From Bacteroidota bacterium (GTDB lineage Bacteria; CLD3; SB21), in contig JAGQUY010000093.1 of assembly GCA_020438245.1 (NCBI GenBank), positions 1 to 24,426 on the forward strand: DNA of 24,426 nucleotides, written 5' to 3'. A program made the translations under genes and the position numbers. Below the pieces are notes generated by a model that was not told where the DNA came from, made no database searches, and was given only the letters and a program-made list of their open reading frames with translations. This document shows, piece by piece, positions 6,647-13,845 of this stretch (its first letter is position 1; every line of letters starts with the position of its first letter).

Positions 6647-8515
6647 TTATGCCTTGTTCAGATGCTCCGCCATCAGGGAAGAAATTCGCTTTGTGAAACC
6701 TGCCGGGTCTTTCAGTTTTGACCCTTCCAAGAGAAGAGCTTGCTCGTATAACAAATGAGCGTGTTCCTTCAAGACAGGATTGGACTTGTCTTTTTCAAAC
6801 ACAGCATTCAGAGACTCTATCAGAGGATGCGCCGGATTGATTTCCAAGATCCGTTTTCCGACCGGTGCGGTCTGACCCATCATTTTCATAATACGCTCCA
6901 TATTGGGATCCATATCGCCCTCGTCTGCCACCAGACAGCAAGGACTGTCTTTCAGACGTCCCGACACCCGGATGTCCTTAATATCGTCTTTCAACTCATC
7001 TTTAAGAAGATCGATGACCTTTTTGTATTTCTTCTCTGCCTCTTTCTTGTCTTCTTTCTTGTCCAGATCAACATCGCCGCGAGTCACCGATTTGGCTTTC
7101 TTGTTGGCATATTCCAGGTCGGGTGCGATAAACTCATCGATTTCGTCCGTCAGGAAAAGCACCTCCAAATCTTTTTCTTTAAAAGCTTCCAAATAGGGTG
7201 ACTTTTCCATTTCTTCCCGCGACTCACCCGTCATGTAGTAGATACATTCCTGGTCCGCTTTCATTCTTTCCGCATATTCTTTCAGGGAGGCATGTTTGCC
7301 GGGTTCCGTCTTCGTCGATTCGAACAACAGGAGATCCTTCAATTGCTCTTTCCTCTGTTGATCAACGTAGATGCCTTCTTTGATAGGACGCGAAAATTCT
7401 CTGTAAAATTCGACATAGGCTTCAGGTTCGGAGTTCTTCATCTCCGCGAGTGCATCCAGCACTTTCTTGGTGATGTTTTTCTTGATCACATCAACCTGAC
7501 GGTTGTTCTGAAGAATTTCACGGGAAACGTTGAGCGGCAAATCGGACGATTCAACCACGCCTTTCACAAACCGCAGGTAGACGGGCAGCAATTCTTCGCA
7601 GTGATCCATGATCTGAACCCGCTTGACAAACAAGATGGGACCTATCTTGAATTCCTTATAGAACAAATCAAAGGGAGCTTTCTTGGGAATAAAGAGCAGG
7701 GCGGAAAACTCTGAGGTACCCTCCGCTTTAAAATGGATTACCCGTGCCGGGTCTCCGAAATCGTGACTTACGTGTTTGTAAAAATCGGTGTACTCTTCTT
7801 TTGTGATCTCCGATTTGTCTTTCAGCCATATTGCCTTTCGGGAATTCAAGATTTCTTCTTCCGTCTTCTTGTCCTTGGTCACATCCATACAAATAGGATG
7901 CTCGATATAGTCCGAGTATTTTGTGACGATACTTCTAATTTGCCATTCGTCGAGATACTCCCTGTTCTCTTCATTGAGAAACAAAATTACGTCCGTTCCC
8001 CGGCTGTCCTTTTCAAAAGACTCCACCGTGAATGCCCCGTCGGCTTTGGATTCCCATCGAATAGCCTTTTCTTTCGGGTCCCCCGCCTTTCGCGATATGA
8101 CAACTACACGCTCGGCCACCATGAACGACGAATAAAAGCCTACACCAAATTGTCCTATGAGTTCTGGATTATCCTTGAGCTGTTTCTCTGTAAGCGTCTT
8201 GATAAAATCTTTGGTGCCGGAGTGGGCTATCGTTCCAAGCGCTTTGATGATTTCTTCTTCATTCATCCCGATTCCATTGTCACTGACGGTGATGGAATGG
8301 TTTTCCTTGTCAACGGTGAGTTTGATTTTCCAGTCCCCGTCACCATCGAGGATGGAGTTGTCGGTGAGAGAATGGTAGCGCGCTTTATCAATGGCATCTG
8401 AGGCATTTGAAATCAACTCGCGAAGGAATATTTCCTTGTGGGAATAAAGCGAGTGGATCATCAGATGCAAAAGCTCTTTGACCTCGGTCTTGAATTCCAG
8501 TGTTTGATGAGACAT
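6647..8515 (-). CDS. htpG: Chaperone HtpG (bacterial Hsp90)
   Basis: A 622-residue Hsp90 homologue, close to the 624 residues of the E. coli protein. It is a cytosolic ATP-dependent dimeric chaperone for late folding and stress. The N-terminal GHKL ATPase is complete: RELISNASDA (32-41, catalytic Glu33 and Asn37), DNGIGM (79-84), GTIAHSGT (94-101) and GQFGVGFYS (121-129). The middle domain and the C-terminal dimerisation region follow without interruption. A charged segment rich in Lys/Glu (about residues 470-500) lies between the middle and C-terminal domains. The ATG is preceded by GAGGTGATAAACG, a near-perfect ribosome site. I find no CIRCE element upstream. It diverges from the NmrA-like gene. 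Confidence 0.98.
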   Translation of the reverse strand: MSHQTLEFKTEVKELLHLMIHSLYSHKEIFLRELISNASDAIDKARYHSLTDNSILDGDGDWKIKLTVDKENHSITVSDNGIGMNEEEIIKALGTIAHSGTKDFIKTLTEKQLKDNPELIGQFGVGFYSSFMVAERVVVISRKAGDPKEKAIRWESKADGAFTVESFEKDSRGTDVILFLNEENREYLDEWQIRSIVTKYSDYIEHPICMDVTKDKKTEEEILNSRKAIWLKDKSEITKEEYTDFYKHVSHDFGDPARVIHFKAEGTSEFSALLFIPKKAPFDLFYKEFKIGPILFVKRVQIMDHCEELLPVYLRFVKGVVESSDLPLNVSREILQNNRQVDVIKKNITKKVLDALAEMKNSEPEAYVEFYREFSRPIKEGIYVDQQRKEQLKDLLLFESTKTEPGKHASLKEYAERMKADQECIYYMTGESREEMEKSPYLEAFKEKDLEVLFLTDEIDEFIAPDLEYANKKAKSVTRGDVDLDKKEDKKEAEKKYKKVIDLLKDELKDDIKDIRVSGRLKDSPCCLVADEGDMDPNMERIMKMMGQTAPVGKRILEINPAHPLIESLNAVFEKDKSNPVLKEHAHLLYEQALLLEGSKLKDPAGFTKRISSLMAEHLNKA

Positions 8516-8571
8516 CGTTTATCACCTCGTTGAATTGGGTAAATACCTGTTATTTCTTGAAGCGGCGAAAA

Positions 8572-8598
8572 ATAATACTTGCGAGAGACAAAATCAAG
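8572..8598 (-). promoter_or_regulatory. Weak candidate promoter for htpG
   Basis: On the minus strand CTTGAT (8598-8593), 15-bp spacer, TATTAT (8577-8572). The -10 is good but the spacer is short. No sigma32-type -10 (CCCCAT-like) and no CIRCE inverted repeat is visible in the 253-bp gap, so heat control, if any, is by another route. Confidence 0.3.
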
Positions 8599-8681
8599 GT
8601 ATGGCATCTATCGATGGTTGTCATCTAAATAATTGTTATTGAACATTTTACATGTTTGGATGCTCCACTTCTCGGCGAGCG

Positions 8682-8710
8682 TTGACATTGATCGCAGATA
8701 TTTCTTTATT
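8682..8710 (+). promoter_or_regulatory. Sigma70-like promoter for the NmrA-like gene
   Basis: Perfect TTGACA (8682-8687), 17-bp spacer, TTTATT (8705-8710, 4 of 6). Predicted transcription start is near 8717, about 52 nt before the ATG. Confidence 0.5.
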
Positions 8711-8768
8711 CCATAGCGACTTCAACTCAGTCAAATACTAAGGTTCTCATCATTCCAAGGAGAATACT

Positions 8769-9716
8769 ATGTCCAAAAAAACCATTGCAGTAGTCGGAGC
8801 GACCGGTATGCAAGGCGGAGGTTTGGTTCGTGCCATTCTCAATGACAGCCACAATGAATTTGCCGTTCGCGCCCTTACCCGAAATGTTAAATCGGATAAA
8901 GCGGCGTCATTGGCAAAATTGGGCGCCGAGGTCGTGGAAGCGGATTTGGACAATTTGGACAGCCTTAAGAATGCTTTTAGGGGGACATATGGAGCGTTTT
9001 GTGTAACCAATTTTTGGGAACATCATTCCGTTGAAAAAGAGATGCAGCAGGCCAAGAACATGGCGGGGGCTGCAAAAGAAGGCGGGCTTTCTCATGTTGT
9101 CTGGTCTACGCTGGAAGATACCAGAAATTGGATTCCACTGAGCGACGAACGTATGCCAACGCTGCAGGGAAAATACAAGGTCCCCCATTTTGATGGCAAG
9201 GGTGCTTCGGATAAGTACTTTGTGGAATCCGGTTTTCCGTCGACGATCCTGCTCACCGCATTCTATTGGGATAACTTGCTTCAGCCCGGTCTGGCTCCAA
9301 AAAGAGGGGAGGATGGCAACCTGGTGTTTGGACTTCCGATGGGAGACAGAAAGCTGCCGGGTATTGCGGCGGAGGATATCGGCAAATGCGCATACGGAAT
9401 TTTCAAGAAGGGAAAAGAGTTGGCCGGCAAAAAGGTCGGCATTTCGGGCGGACATCTTACGGGCAGCCAAATGGCTGAAGGAATGTCAACGGTTTTGGGT
9501 GAACCGGTCAAGTATTTCCCGGTGCCCTTTGACATGTTTCGCAGTTTCGACTTTCCGGGAGCCGATGACATGGGAAACATGTTCCAGTTCAAACACGATT
9601 TCGAAGAGTACTACTGCGGGGCGAGGAATCTCGATTTTTCCCGGTCGGTTAACCCGGACCTTCTGACTTTTGACAACTGGCTGGCCAAATACGGTAAAAT
9701 GATTCCACGAACTTAG
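8769..9716 (+). CDS. NmrA-like NAD(P)-binding Rossmann protein
   Basis: A 315-residue atypical short-chain dehydrogenase of the NmrA/HSCARG group, which bind NAD(P) and act as redox sensors or quinone-type reductases. The dinucleotide motif is VVGATGMQGGG (residues 8-18, GxxGxxG). It is followed by RALTRN (cofactor phosphate region), AEVVEADLDNLDSL and YGAFCVTNFWEHH, typical of NmrA proteins. The classic YxxxK catalytic pair of true SDRs is not evident. The ATG follows AAGGAG by six bases. Its neighbour on the other strand is an HxlR regulator, and an exported DJ-1/PfpI protein lies beyond. HxlR regulators frequently control NmrA-like or quinone reductases, so stress-responsive expression is plausible but inferred. 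The substrate is unknown. Confidence 0.88.
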   Translation: MSKKTIAVVGATGMQGGGLVRAILNDSHNEFAVRALTRNVKSDKAASLAKLGAEVVEADLDNLDSLKNAFRGTYGAFCVTNFWEHHSVEKEMQQAKNMAGAAKEGGLSHVVWSTLEDTRNWIPLSDERMPTLQGKYKVPHFDGKGASDKYFVESGFPSTILLTAFYWDNLLQPGLAPKRGEDGNLVFGLPMGDRKLPGIAAEDIGKCAYGIFKKGKELAGKKVGISGGHLTGSQMAEGMSTVLGEPVKYFPVPFDMFRSFDFPGADDMGNMFQFKHDFEEYYCGARNLDFSRSVNPDLLTFDNWLAKYGKMIPRT

Positions 9717-9745
9717 GGACGAGCCTAGCCGATCTAAATTGAGTC

Positions 9746-10099
9746 TTAACGTACTCGGCCGTGGTGTTTCCGGTCGGCCATCAGAGATATCCCCCACTTA
9801 CGGATTACCTGTATCACCGGAATCACAGATCGTCCCTTCCTGGTTAGGGAATATTCCACCTTCGGCGGTACGGTAGGGTAAACCGTCCTCGATAAGTAAC
9901 CATTCTGTTCCAGCTCGCGCAGTTGTTCCGTGAGCATTTTGTGAGTAACCTTCCTTAGGTCTCGCTTCAGTTCAGCATATCGCCATTTTCTTTCCCGCAG
10001 TCTCCATAGGATCGGCATTTTCCATTTACCACCGATTTCATCCAAGGCCAGTTCAACAGGATTATTATATGTTTTTTCGTTCATCTTAAATTCCGGCAT
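9746..10099 (-). CDS. HxlR-family winged-helix transcriptional regulator, cysteine-free
   Basis: A 117-residue HxlR-type DNA-binding protein. NPVELALDEIGGKWKMPILW (residues 13-32) and the winged helix with HKMLTEQLRELEQNGYLSR (53-71) are diagnostic. The wing YPTVPPKVEYSLTRKGR is complete. In most family members the N-terminal motif is C-P-V-E, and that cysteine is the redox sensor in YodB/CatR-type proteins. Here it is N-P-V-E, and the whole protein has no cysteine, so thiol-based sensing is unlikely. The ATG follows AGGGGA. It is divergent from the DJ-1/PfpI gene and convergent with the NmrA-like gene (29 bp apart); either could be its target. Confidence 0.93.
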   Translation of the reverse strand: MPEFKMNEKTYNNPVELALDEIGGKWKMPILWRLRERKWRYAELKRDLRKVTHKMLTEQLRELEQNGYLSRTVYPTVPPKVEYSLTRKGRSVIPVIQVIRKWGISLMADRKHHGRVR

Positions 10100-10119
10100 G
10101 CTATTCCCCTTTTGAGTTG

Positions 10120-10135
10120 CTCACTTTTTCGTGAG
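10120..10135. promoter_or_regulatory. Candidate HxlR operator, CTCAC-N6-GTGAG
   Basis: A perfect 5-6-5 inverted repeat in the 114-bp gap between the HxlR gene and the DJ-1/PfpI gene. It lies 22 bp upstream of the latter's -35 box and 20 bp upstream of the HxlR ATG. HxlR proteins bind short dyads as dimers, and the position would suit autoregulation. Single occurrence, so assignment is tentative. Confidence 0.35.
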
Positions 10136-10157
10136 GTAGGCACTTCAAGGTGCGTTC

Positions 10158-10185
10158 TTGACGACGGCAAATTACGGACTATATT
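10158..10185 (+). promoter_or_regulatory. Sigma70-like promoter for the DJ-1/PfpI gene
   Basis: TTGACG (10158-10163, 5 of 6), 16-bp spacer, TATATT (10180-10185, 5 of 6). Transcription would start near 10192, giving a leader of about 22 nt that contains the GGAGG at 10204-10208. This is among the clearest promoters in the window and supports sigma70-type recognition in this organism. Confidence 0.65.
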
Positions 10186-10213
10186 GATGACGTTCAATTT
10201 ATTGGAGGTTTCA

Positions 10214-11005
10214 ATGAAAATTCAGCTGTATTCAATCACTCTCTTACTGGCCATGACCGTATCCGGTAACGCTCAGCACCAACAGGCCGGCAAATCGAAA
10301 AAAATACTGATGATTGCTGCCAATCCGTCGGTTTCTAAACAAACCGGATGGCCAATCGGGTGCTGGGCCGCGGAAATCACGCATCCTTACTATACCTTTA
10401 CCGAAGCCGGGTATATGGTCGAAATCGTGAGCCCCAAGGGGGGCAAACTGGAATTTGACACGTACAGTGATCCTCGGGATGCCAGCGGTTATTCTGCCAA
10501 CGATTTGATCAGCATGGGATTTATTCATACCCCGAAACTCATGTCACTGCTTGAAAATACACGGAGTCTCGATGAGGTAAATCCGTCCGACTATGACGCG
10601 GTATTTGTTTGCGGCGGTCAATCTCCCATGTATACATTCATCGACAATACAAAGCTCCATACGCTCTTTGCTGACTTTTACGAAACCGGAAAGCCCTCAG
10701 CGGCTATTTGTCACGGAACATGCATTCTTCTTAAGACAACGCTTAAAAACGGAAAGCTTCTTGTGGAAGGTAAGACTTGGACGGGCTTTGCAGACAGTGA
10801 AGAAGCATACGCCGACAAGGTTGTCGGAAAAAAAATTCAACCGTTCCGAATCCAAGAAGAGGCCAACAAACTGTCAAATACCAATATGATCACCAGTTAT
10901 CCTTTTGCACCCTTTGCCCTTCGGGATGGCAATCTCATAACCGGCCAACAACAGTACTCCGGTGCAGAAGCCGCGAAGTTGGTGATCGAAATGCTGGGTA
11001 AATAG
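10214..11005 (+). CDS. Exported DJ-1/PfpI-family (class I GATase-like) protein
   Basis: A 263-residue protein with a signal peptide (MKIQLYSITLLLAMTVSGNA) followed by a DJ-1/PfpI domain. The catalytic elbow is AAICHGTC with Cys166 and His167. The conserved acidic residue is Glu54 in WAAEITHPYY. GGQSPMYTF (134-142) and DGNLITGQQQYSG (238-250) match the Hsp31-like type 1 glutamine-amidotransferase-like subgroup. Members act as glyoxalase III, deglycase-like or chaperone proteins, or as hydrolases; the activity here is not predictable. I chose the ATG at 10214 because GGAGG lies five bases before it and the signal peptide starts there. An open frame reaches back to a TTG at 10112 but would hide the signal peptide and span the promoter. 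A periplasmic location is less usual for this family. Confidence 0.88.
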   Translation: MKIQLYSITLLLAMTVSGNAQHQQAGKSKKILMIAANPSVSKQTGWPIGCWAAEITHPYYTFTEAGYMVEIVSPKGGKLEFDTYSDPRDASGYSANDLISMGFIHTPKLMSLLENTRSLDEVNPSDYDAVFVCGGQSPMYTFIDNTKLHTLFADFYETGKPSAAICHGTCILLKTTLKNGKLLVEGKTWTGFADSEEAYADKVVGKKIQPFRIQEEANKLSNTNMITSYPFAPFALRDGNLITGQQQYSGAEAAKLVIEMLGK

Positions 11006-11058
11006 TAATGGTTGGATACCTGAAAATAACCTGCTCTTGAGAAGCACATAATAAGGAG

Positions 11059-12192
11059 TTAATCGTCATCAAACGCTTCCGGGTATAAACGATGTGCGCA
11101 GTCCGGACAAATACCGTGGGTGAAATCGGCATCGGTTCTGCTTTCAATGTATTCTTCAATCCGGCTCCAATACCCTTTGTCGTCACGCACTTTCTTGCAG
11201 GAAGCGCAGATGGGCAACAGTCCCTGCAGAGTTTTAACCTTGGAAAGGGCATCTTTTAGTTCAACGATCATTTGCTCCCGTTCGGCCTGTATTCTTTTTC
11301 TTTCCCGTATATCGCGTGCAAAAGTAATTATATAATGATGGCCCTCTTGGTTAAAGTCCGACACAGATGCTTCGAGGTCGATCAACTGACCTTCTTTGTG
11401 TTTAATCCTGAATTCGTAGTGGGTCGGCGCCGGCTCTCCCCGGGAACGCTTCCGGCCGAACTCGAGCAGTCTTTCAAGATCTTCGGGGGCCGCAAGTTCA
11501 GATAAATGCAACCCCATCATTTCTTCGCGGCTGCTTCGCCCAAATAATTCCGCATACGTGTGGTTCATGTAAATTACTTTTTCATCTCGTTCTACAAGGA
11601 TACCGTCTTTGGAGGTGTCCAAAATACGTTCAAACCGTTCCGCTGATGAATCCAGTTGATTTTGCGCTGCGCGATCATGGTCGATCACCTTCTGTAATTC
11701 TCGCAAACTCCGTCGCAGCTCCATTTGATCACGCACCTGCAGGGCAAGTATCTTAAGCGAATGCATTTGTGGATCCGTCAGACTTCTGGGCTTCGTGTCC
11801 AACACGCATAAGGAACCCAGCGCCAGACCGTCATAGGAACATATCGGCACTCCACAATAGAATCTTGCGCCCGGTATATTCTTGACATAGGGGTTTTCCA
11901 TGAAACGAGGGTCTTTGCTCAGGTCTTCCACTAATAAGACTTCACCCGACTGAACAGTATACGCACAAATGGCCTGATTGCGCGGCACCTCGTACACTTC
12001 AAATCCTACCGCCGATTTGGTCCATTGACGGTTGGAATCGATCATGTTGATCATTGCGACAGGACACTCACAAATATACGATGCCAGAGAAGTAAGATCG
12101 TCAAAGGGTTTTTCGTTGACGGTGTCCAGAATTTGATATTCTTGGAGCCGTTGAAGTCTGATCTCTTCGCCGGATGATTTGATGTTATTCAT
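11059..12192 (-). CDS. GAF-PAS sensory protein with C-terminal paired CxxC motif
   Basis: A soluble protein of 377 residues. A GAF domain occupies about residues 12-160 (LQRLQEYQILDT, VGFEVYEVPRNQAICAYTV, GVPICSYDGLALGSLCVLD). A short coiled stretch is followed by a PAS domain at about 184-300 (FERILDTSKDGILV, YMNHTYAELFG, PAC end TFARDIRERKR). The last 55 residues contain LPICASCKKVRDDKGYWSRI and HGICPDCAHRLYPE, with Cys329, Cys332, Cys362 and Cys365 as a likely zinc- or iron-binding site. This tail recurs at the end of many bacterial PAS and receiver proteins. There is no kinase, cyclase or DNA-binding domain. The ATG at 12190-12192 begins just before the GAF domain. The frame stays open to an ATG at 12294, but those 34 residues do not look like domain sequence. 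Neither start has a clear ribosome site. Confidence 0.87.
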   Translation of the reverse strand: MNNIKSSGEEIRLQRLQEYQILDTVNEKPFDDLTSLASYICECPVAMINMIDSNRQWTKSAVGFEVYEVPRNQAICAYTVQSGEVLLVEDLSKDPRFMENPYVKNIPGARFYCGVPICSYDGLALGSLCVLDTKPRSLTDPQMHSLKILALQVRDQMELRRSLRELQKVIDHDRAAQNQLDSSAERFERILDTSKDGILVERDEKVIYMNHTYAELFGRSSREEMMGLHLSELAAPEDLERLLEFGRKRSRGEPAPTHYEFRIKHKEGQLIDLEASVSDFNQEGHHYIITFARDIRERKRIQAEREQMIVELKDALSKVKTLQGLLPICASCKKVRDDKGYWSRIEEYIESRTDADFTHGICPDCAHRLYPEAFDDD

Positions 12193-12273
12193 AGATACAA
12201 AAAGGACTTGTGGTGTTTCGAGAAATATATTCCATGCCAGCCTCGAAAGACAGAAAAAAGTGCCGCCTCTATC

Positions 12274-12302
12274 TTTGCATTTCCTAAGCCGCATCGTATA
12301 TT
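12274..12302 (+). promoter_or_regulatory. Weak candidate promoter for the beta-helix lipoprotein gene
   Basis: TTTGCA (12274-12279, 4 of 6), 17-bp spacer, TATATT (12297-12302, 5 of 6). It would start transcription near 12309, just before GGAG at 12310-12313. The very short leader makes it uncertain. Confidence 0.3.
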
Positions 12303-12320
12303 GTTTGTTGGAGCGATTTC

Positions 12321-13184
12321 ATGAAAAGAACAGCGTTTCTGCTTTTTCTGACGATATCCTGCGCGGGTCATCGTCAAACAGGCACTCCCTCCGTATACGC
12401 GGTTTCAACCGCCGCTGAGTTTGTTGCCGCGCTGGGCTCGGACCGGACTATTGAGCTGGTGGGTAACGTCTATTTTCTTTCTGAAATGGCCGATAGAGTT
12501 AATCCCAACAAGGATGTTCAGTTCGTCAGGGAGTATGTGGATAACGAATTGCACATCAGCAATGTCAAAAATCTGGTCATACGGGGAAAAGAAGGACAGC
12601 GTCCAATGGTACTTACGGAGCCCGAGTACGGGAATGTCCTGGTTTTTGAAAACAGTTCCGGTATTACCCTTGAACATCTTTCTATGGGACATGGACCTCC
12701 AAGGGGCTTTTGCAGCGGCGGAGTTCTACGGTTTGTCAATAGTCATGGAATCCGTGTCAGGGATTGCTTGCTATTTGGGAGCGGAACCGAAGGCATAGCG
12801 GCTGAAAAATGTTCAGCAATAGAGGTACTGAATAGTCAGATTGAAAGGTGTACCTACAATATACTGACCCTAGACGAGTGCCGTAGGGTCCTCTTTAAGA
12901 AGTGTTCCTTCTCAAACAACGAGAGTCAGGTAAGCGGATTGATCAATCTATACGACTGCGACCTGGTCAAATTTGATGGCTGCAAGATTGAGGGAAATGG
13001 CAACGATTATACGCGTTATTTATTCGAACTGCACGGCGCTCCAATCGTCCAGGTGGATGGGTGCGCCATATCAGGAAATACCTACTTCAATTTGACAAAT
13101 GAACCAACCGCACTCCATTTGCAAAAGTCTTCGGTTTCGGGAAACATGCAACACGATGAAGATTGTTGCGACGAACCTCATTAG
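12321..13184 (+). CDS. Parallel beta-helix lipoprotein with cysteine ladders
   Basis: A 287-residue exported protein. Residues 1-13 are a signal peptide ending in TISC, a loose lipobox that would lipidate Cys14. From about residue 80 the sequence is a right-handed beta-helix of the NosD/pectate-lyase type, with successive coils marked by NLVIRG, GITLEHLSM, GIRVRDCLLFG, AIEVLNSQIE, RVLFKKCSFSNN, LVKFDGCKIEGN and IVQVDGCAISGN. Coil length is 23-27 residues. Cysteines recur at equivalent coil positions, and the C-terminus ends in an acidic, Cys- and His-containing tail (QHDEDCCDEPH). The ATG follows GGAG (12310-12313) by seven bases. It is divergent from the GAF-PAS gene. Beta-helix proteins often bind or cleave polysaccharide, but no catalytic residues can be assigned, so the function is unknown. 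Confidence 0.8.
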   Translation: MKRTAFLLFLTISCAGHRQTGTPSVYAVSTAAEFVAALGSDRTIELVGNVYFLSEMADRVNPNKDVQFVREYVDNELHISNVKNLVIRGKEGQRPMVLTEPEYGNVLVFENSSGITLEHLSMGHGPPRGFCSGGVLRFVNSHGIRVRDCLLFGSGTEGIAAEKCSAIEVLNSQIERCTYNILTLDECRRVLFKKCSFSNNESQVSGLINLYDCDLVKFDGCKIEGNGNDYTRYLFELHGAPIVQVDGCAISGNTYFNLTNEPTALHLQKSSVSGNMQHDEDCCDEPH

Positions 13185-13215
13185 AGATTTCAGCGATCAA
13201 TCGACAGAATTTCGA

Positions 13216-13845
13216 TTATGATTTGGACAAATAGTTGTAGCGGGCTGCGATAACAACCGTTAATGCTCCCAGTGTTACAAATACGGTCGCAAACCCAATC
13301 ACAACGATTTCCCGAGCCACGTCAAGTTCAACGAGTGCCATCGCAAAGAAAAATAGAAGTAGGACGCCCTTGGTAAATCGGCCTATCAACATGGCTTTTG
13401 GCACTTGTTCCTTGATAAGTGCCTGTTGAGTACCGTAAGAGGCGGATGAGGAAATCAGCCACCCGATGCCGATGATAACTCCGGCACTGAGAAATCGTGG
13501 AAGAAACAGAATACCTTTCTCAAGAAGCCCTGAAATTACCGTCAGTTGCATAATTGTCAATGAGTTGCTCAAGAAAGCAAGAAAGATAATCAGCAAGCCA
13601 AGATTGCCGATGGAGTTATACAGAACATACCGAACATCTGCCTTATCAAGTCCTTTTCCCCATTGAAACTGCCGAAAAGCCCTGTCCAACCGTACTAAAA
13701 CGCATACTTGTATCAGGACCCGTTTCACCAGCCACCCCAAAATCCATCCCAGAACGATTAGCAACAAACCGGCAAACAGATTGGGAACATAGTCGATAAC
13801 CTGATCAAGCATATTGTATAAATGCCCTTGGAGTGTATCGTTCAT
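13216..13845 (-). CDS. TM-helix repeat membrane protein (MscS-related, channel-like)
   Basis: A 209-residue inner-membrane protein with about five hydrophobic segments. Two copies of the conserved TM-helix motif found at the N-terminus of some MscS-like channels are visible: PNLFAGLLLIVLGWILGWLV (about 21-40) and PRFLSAGVIIGIGWLISSSA (about 116-135). The soluble beta domain of MscS is missing, so it is either a minimal channel-like protein or an accessory membrane protein. Its ATG (13843-13845) directly abuts the TAG stop of the APC-USP gene (13846-13848). Its ribosome site, GGGAGG, lies inside the end of that gene, so translation is likely coupled. The pairing suggests a joint role with the transporter, for example in osmotic or ion stress. 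Confidence 0.75.
   Translation of the reverse strand: MNDTLQGHLYNMLDQVIDYVPNLFAGLLLIVLGWILGWLVKRVLIQVCVLVRLDRAFRQFQWGKGLDKADVRYVLYNSIGNLGLLIIFLAFLSNSLTIMQLTVISGLLEKGILFLPRFLSAGVIIGIGWLISSSASYGTQQALIKEQVPKAMLIGRFTKGVLLLFFFAMALVELDVAREIVVIGFATVFVTLGALTVVIAARYNYLSKS

Noticed and set aside
7733..8401. Plus-strand open frame of 222 codons inside htpG
   Set aside because: It is antisense to the conserved ATPase domain of HtpG; the composition is that of a reverse-complement shadow.
8516..8768. CIRCE or sigma32 heat-shock element before htpG
   Set aside because: No TTAGCACTC-N9-GAGTGCTAA dyad and no sigma32-like -10 could be found in the gap.
9757..9781. GGCCG...CGGCC stem as a terminator between the convergent NmrA-like and HxlR genes
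   Set aside because: The stem is only five base pairs with a 13-base loop, has no T-run, and lies inside the HxlR coding sequence.
10112..10213. N-terminal extension of the DJ-1/PfpI protein from a TTG
   Set aside because: It would span the promoter and put 34 residues before a clear signal peptide; the ATG at 10214 has GGAGG.
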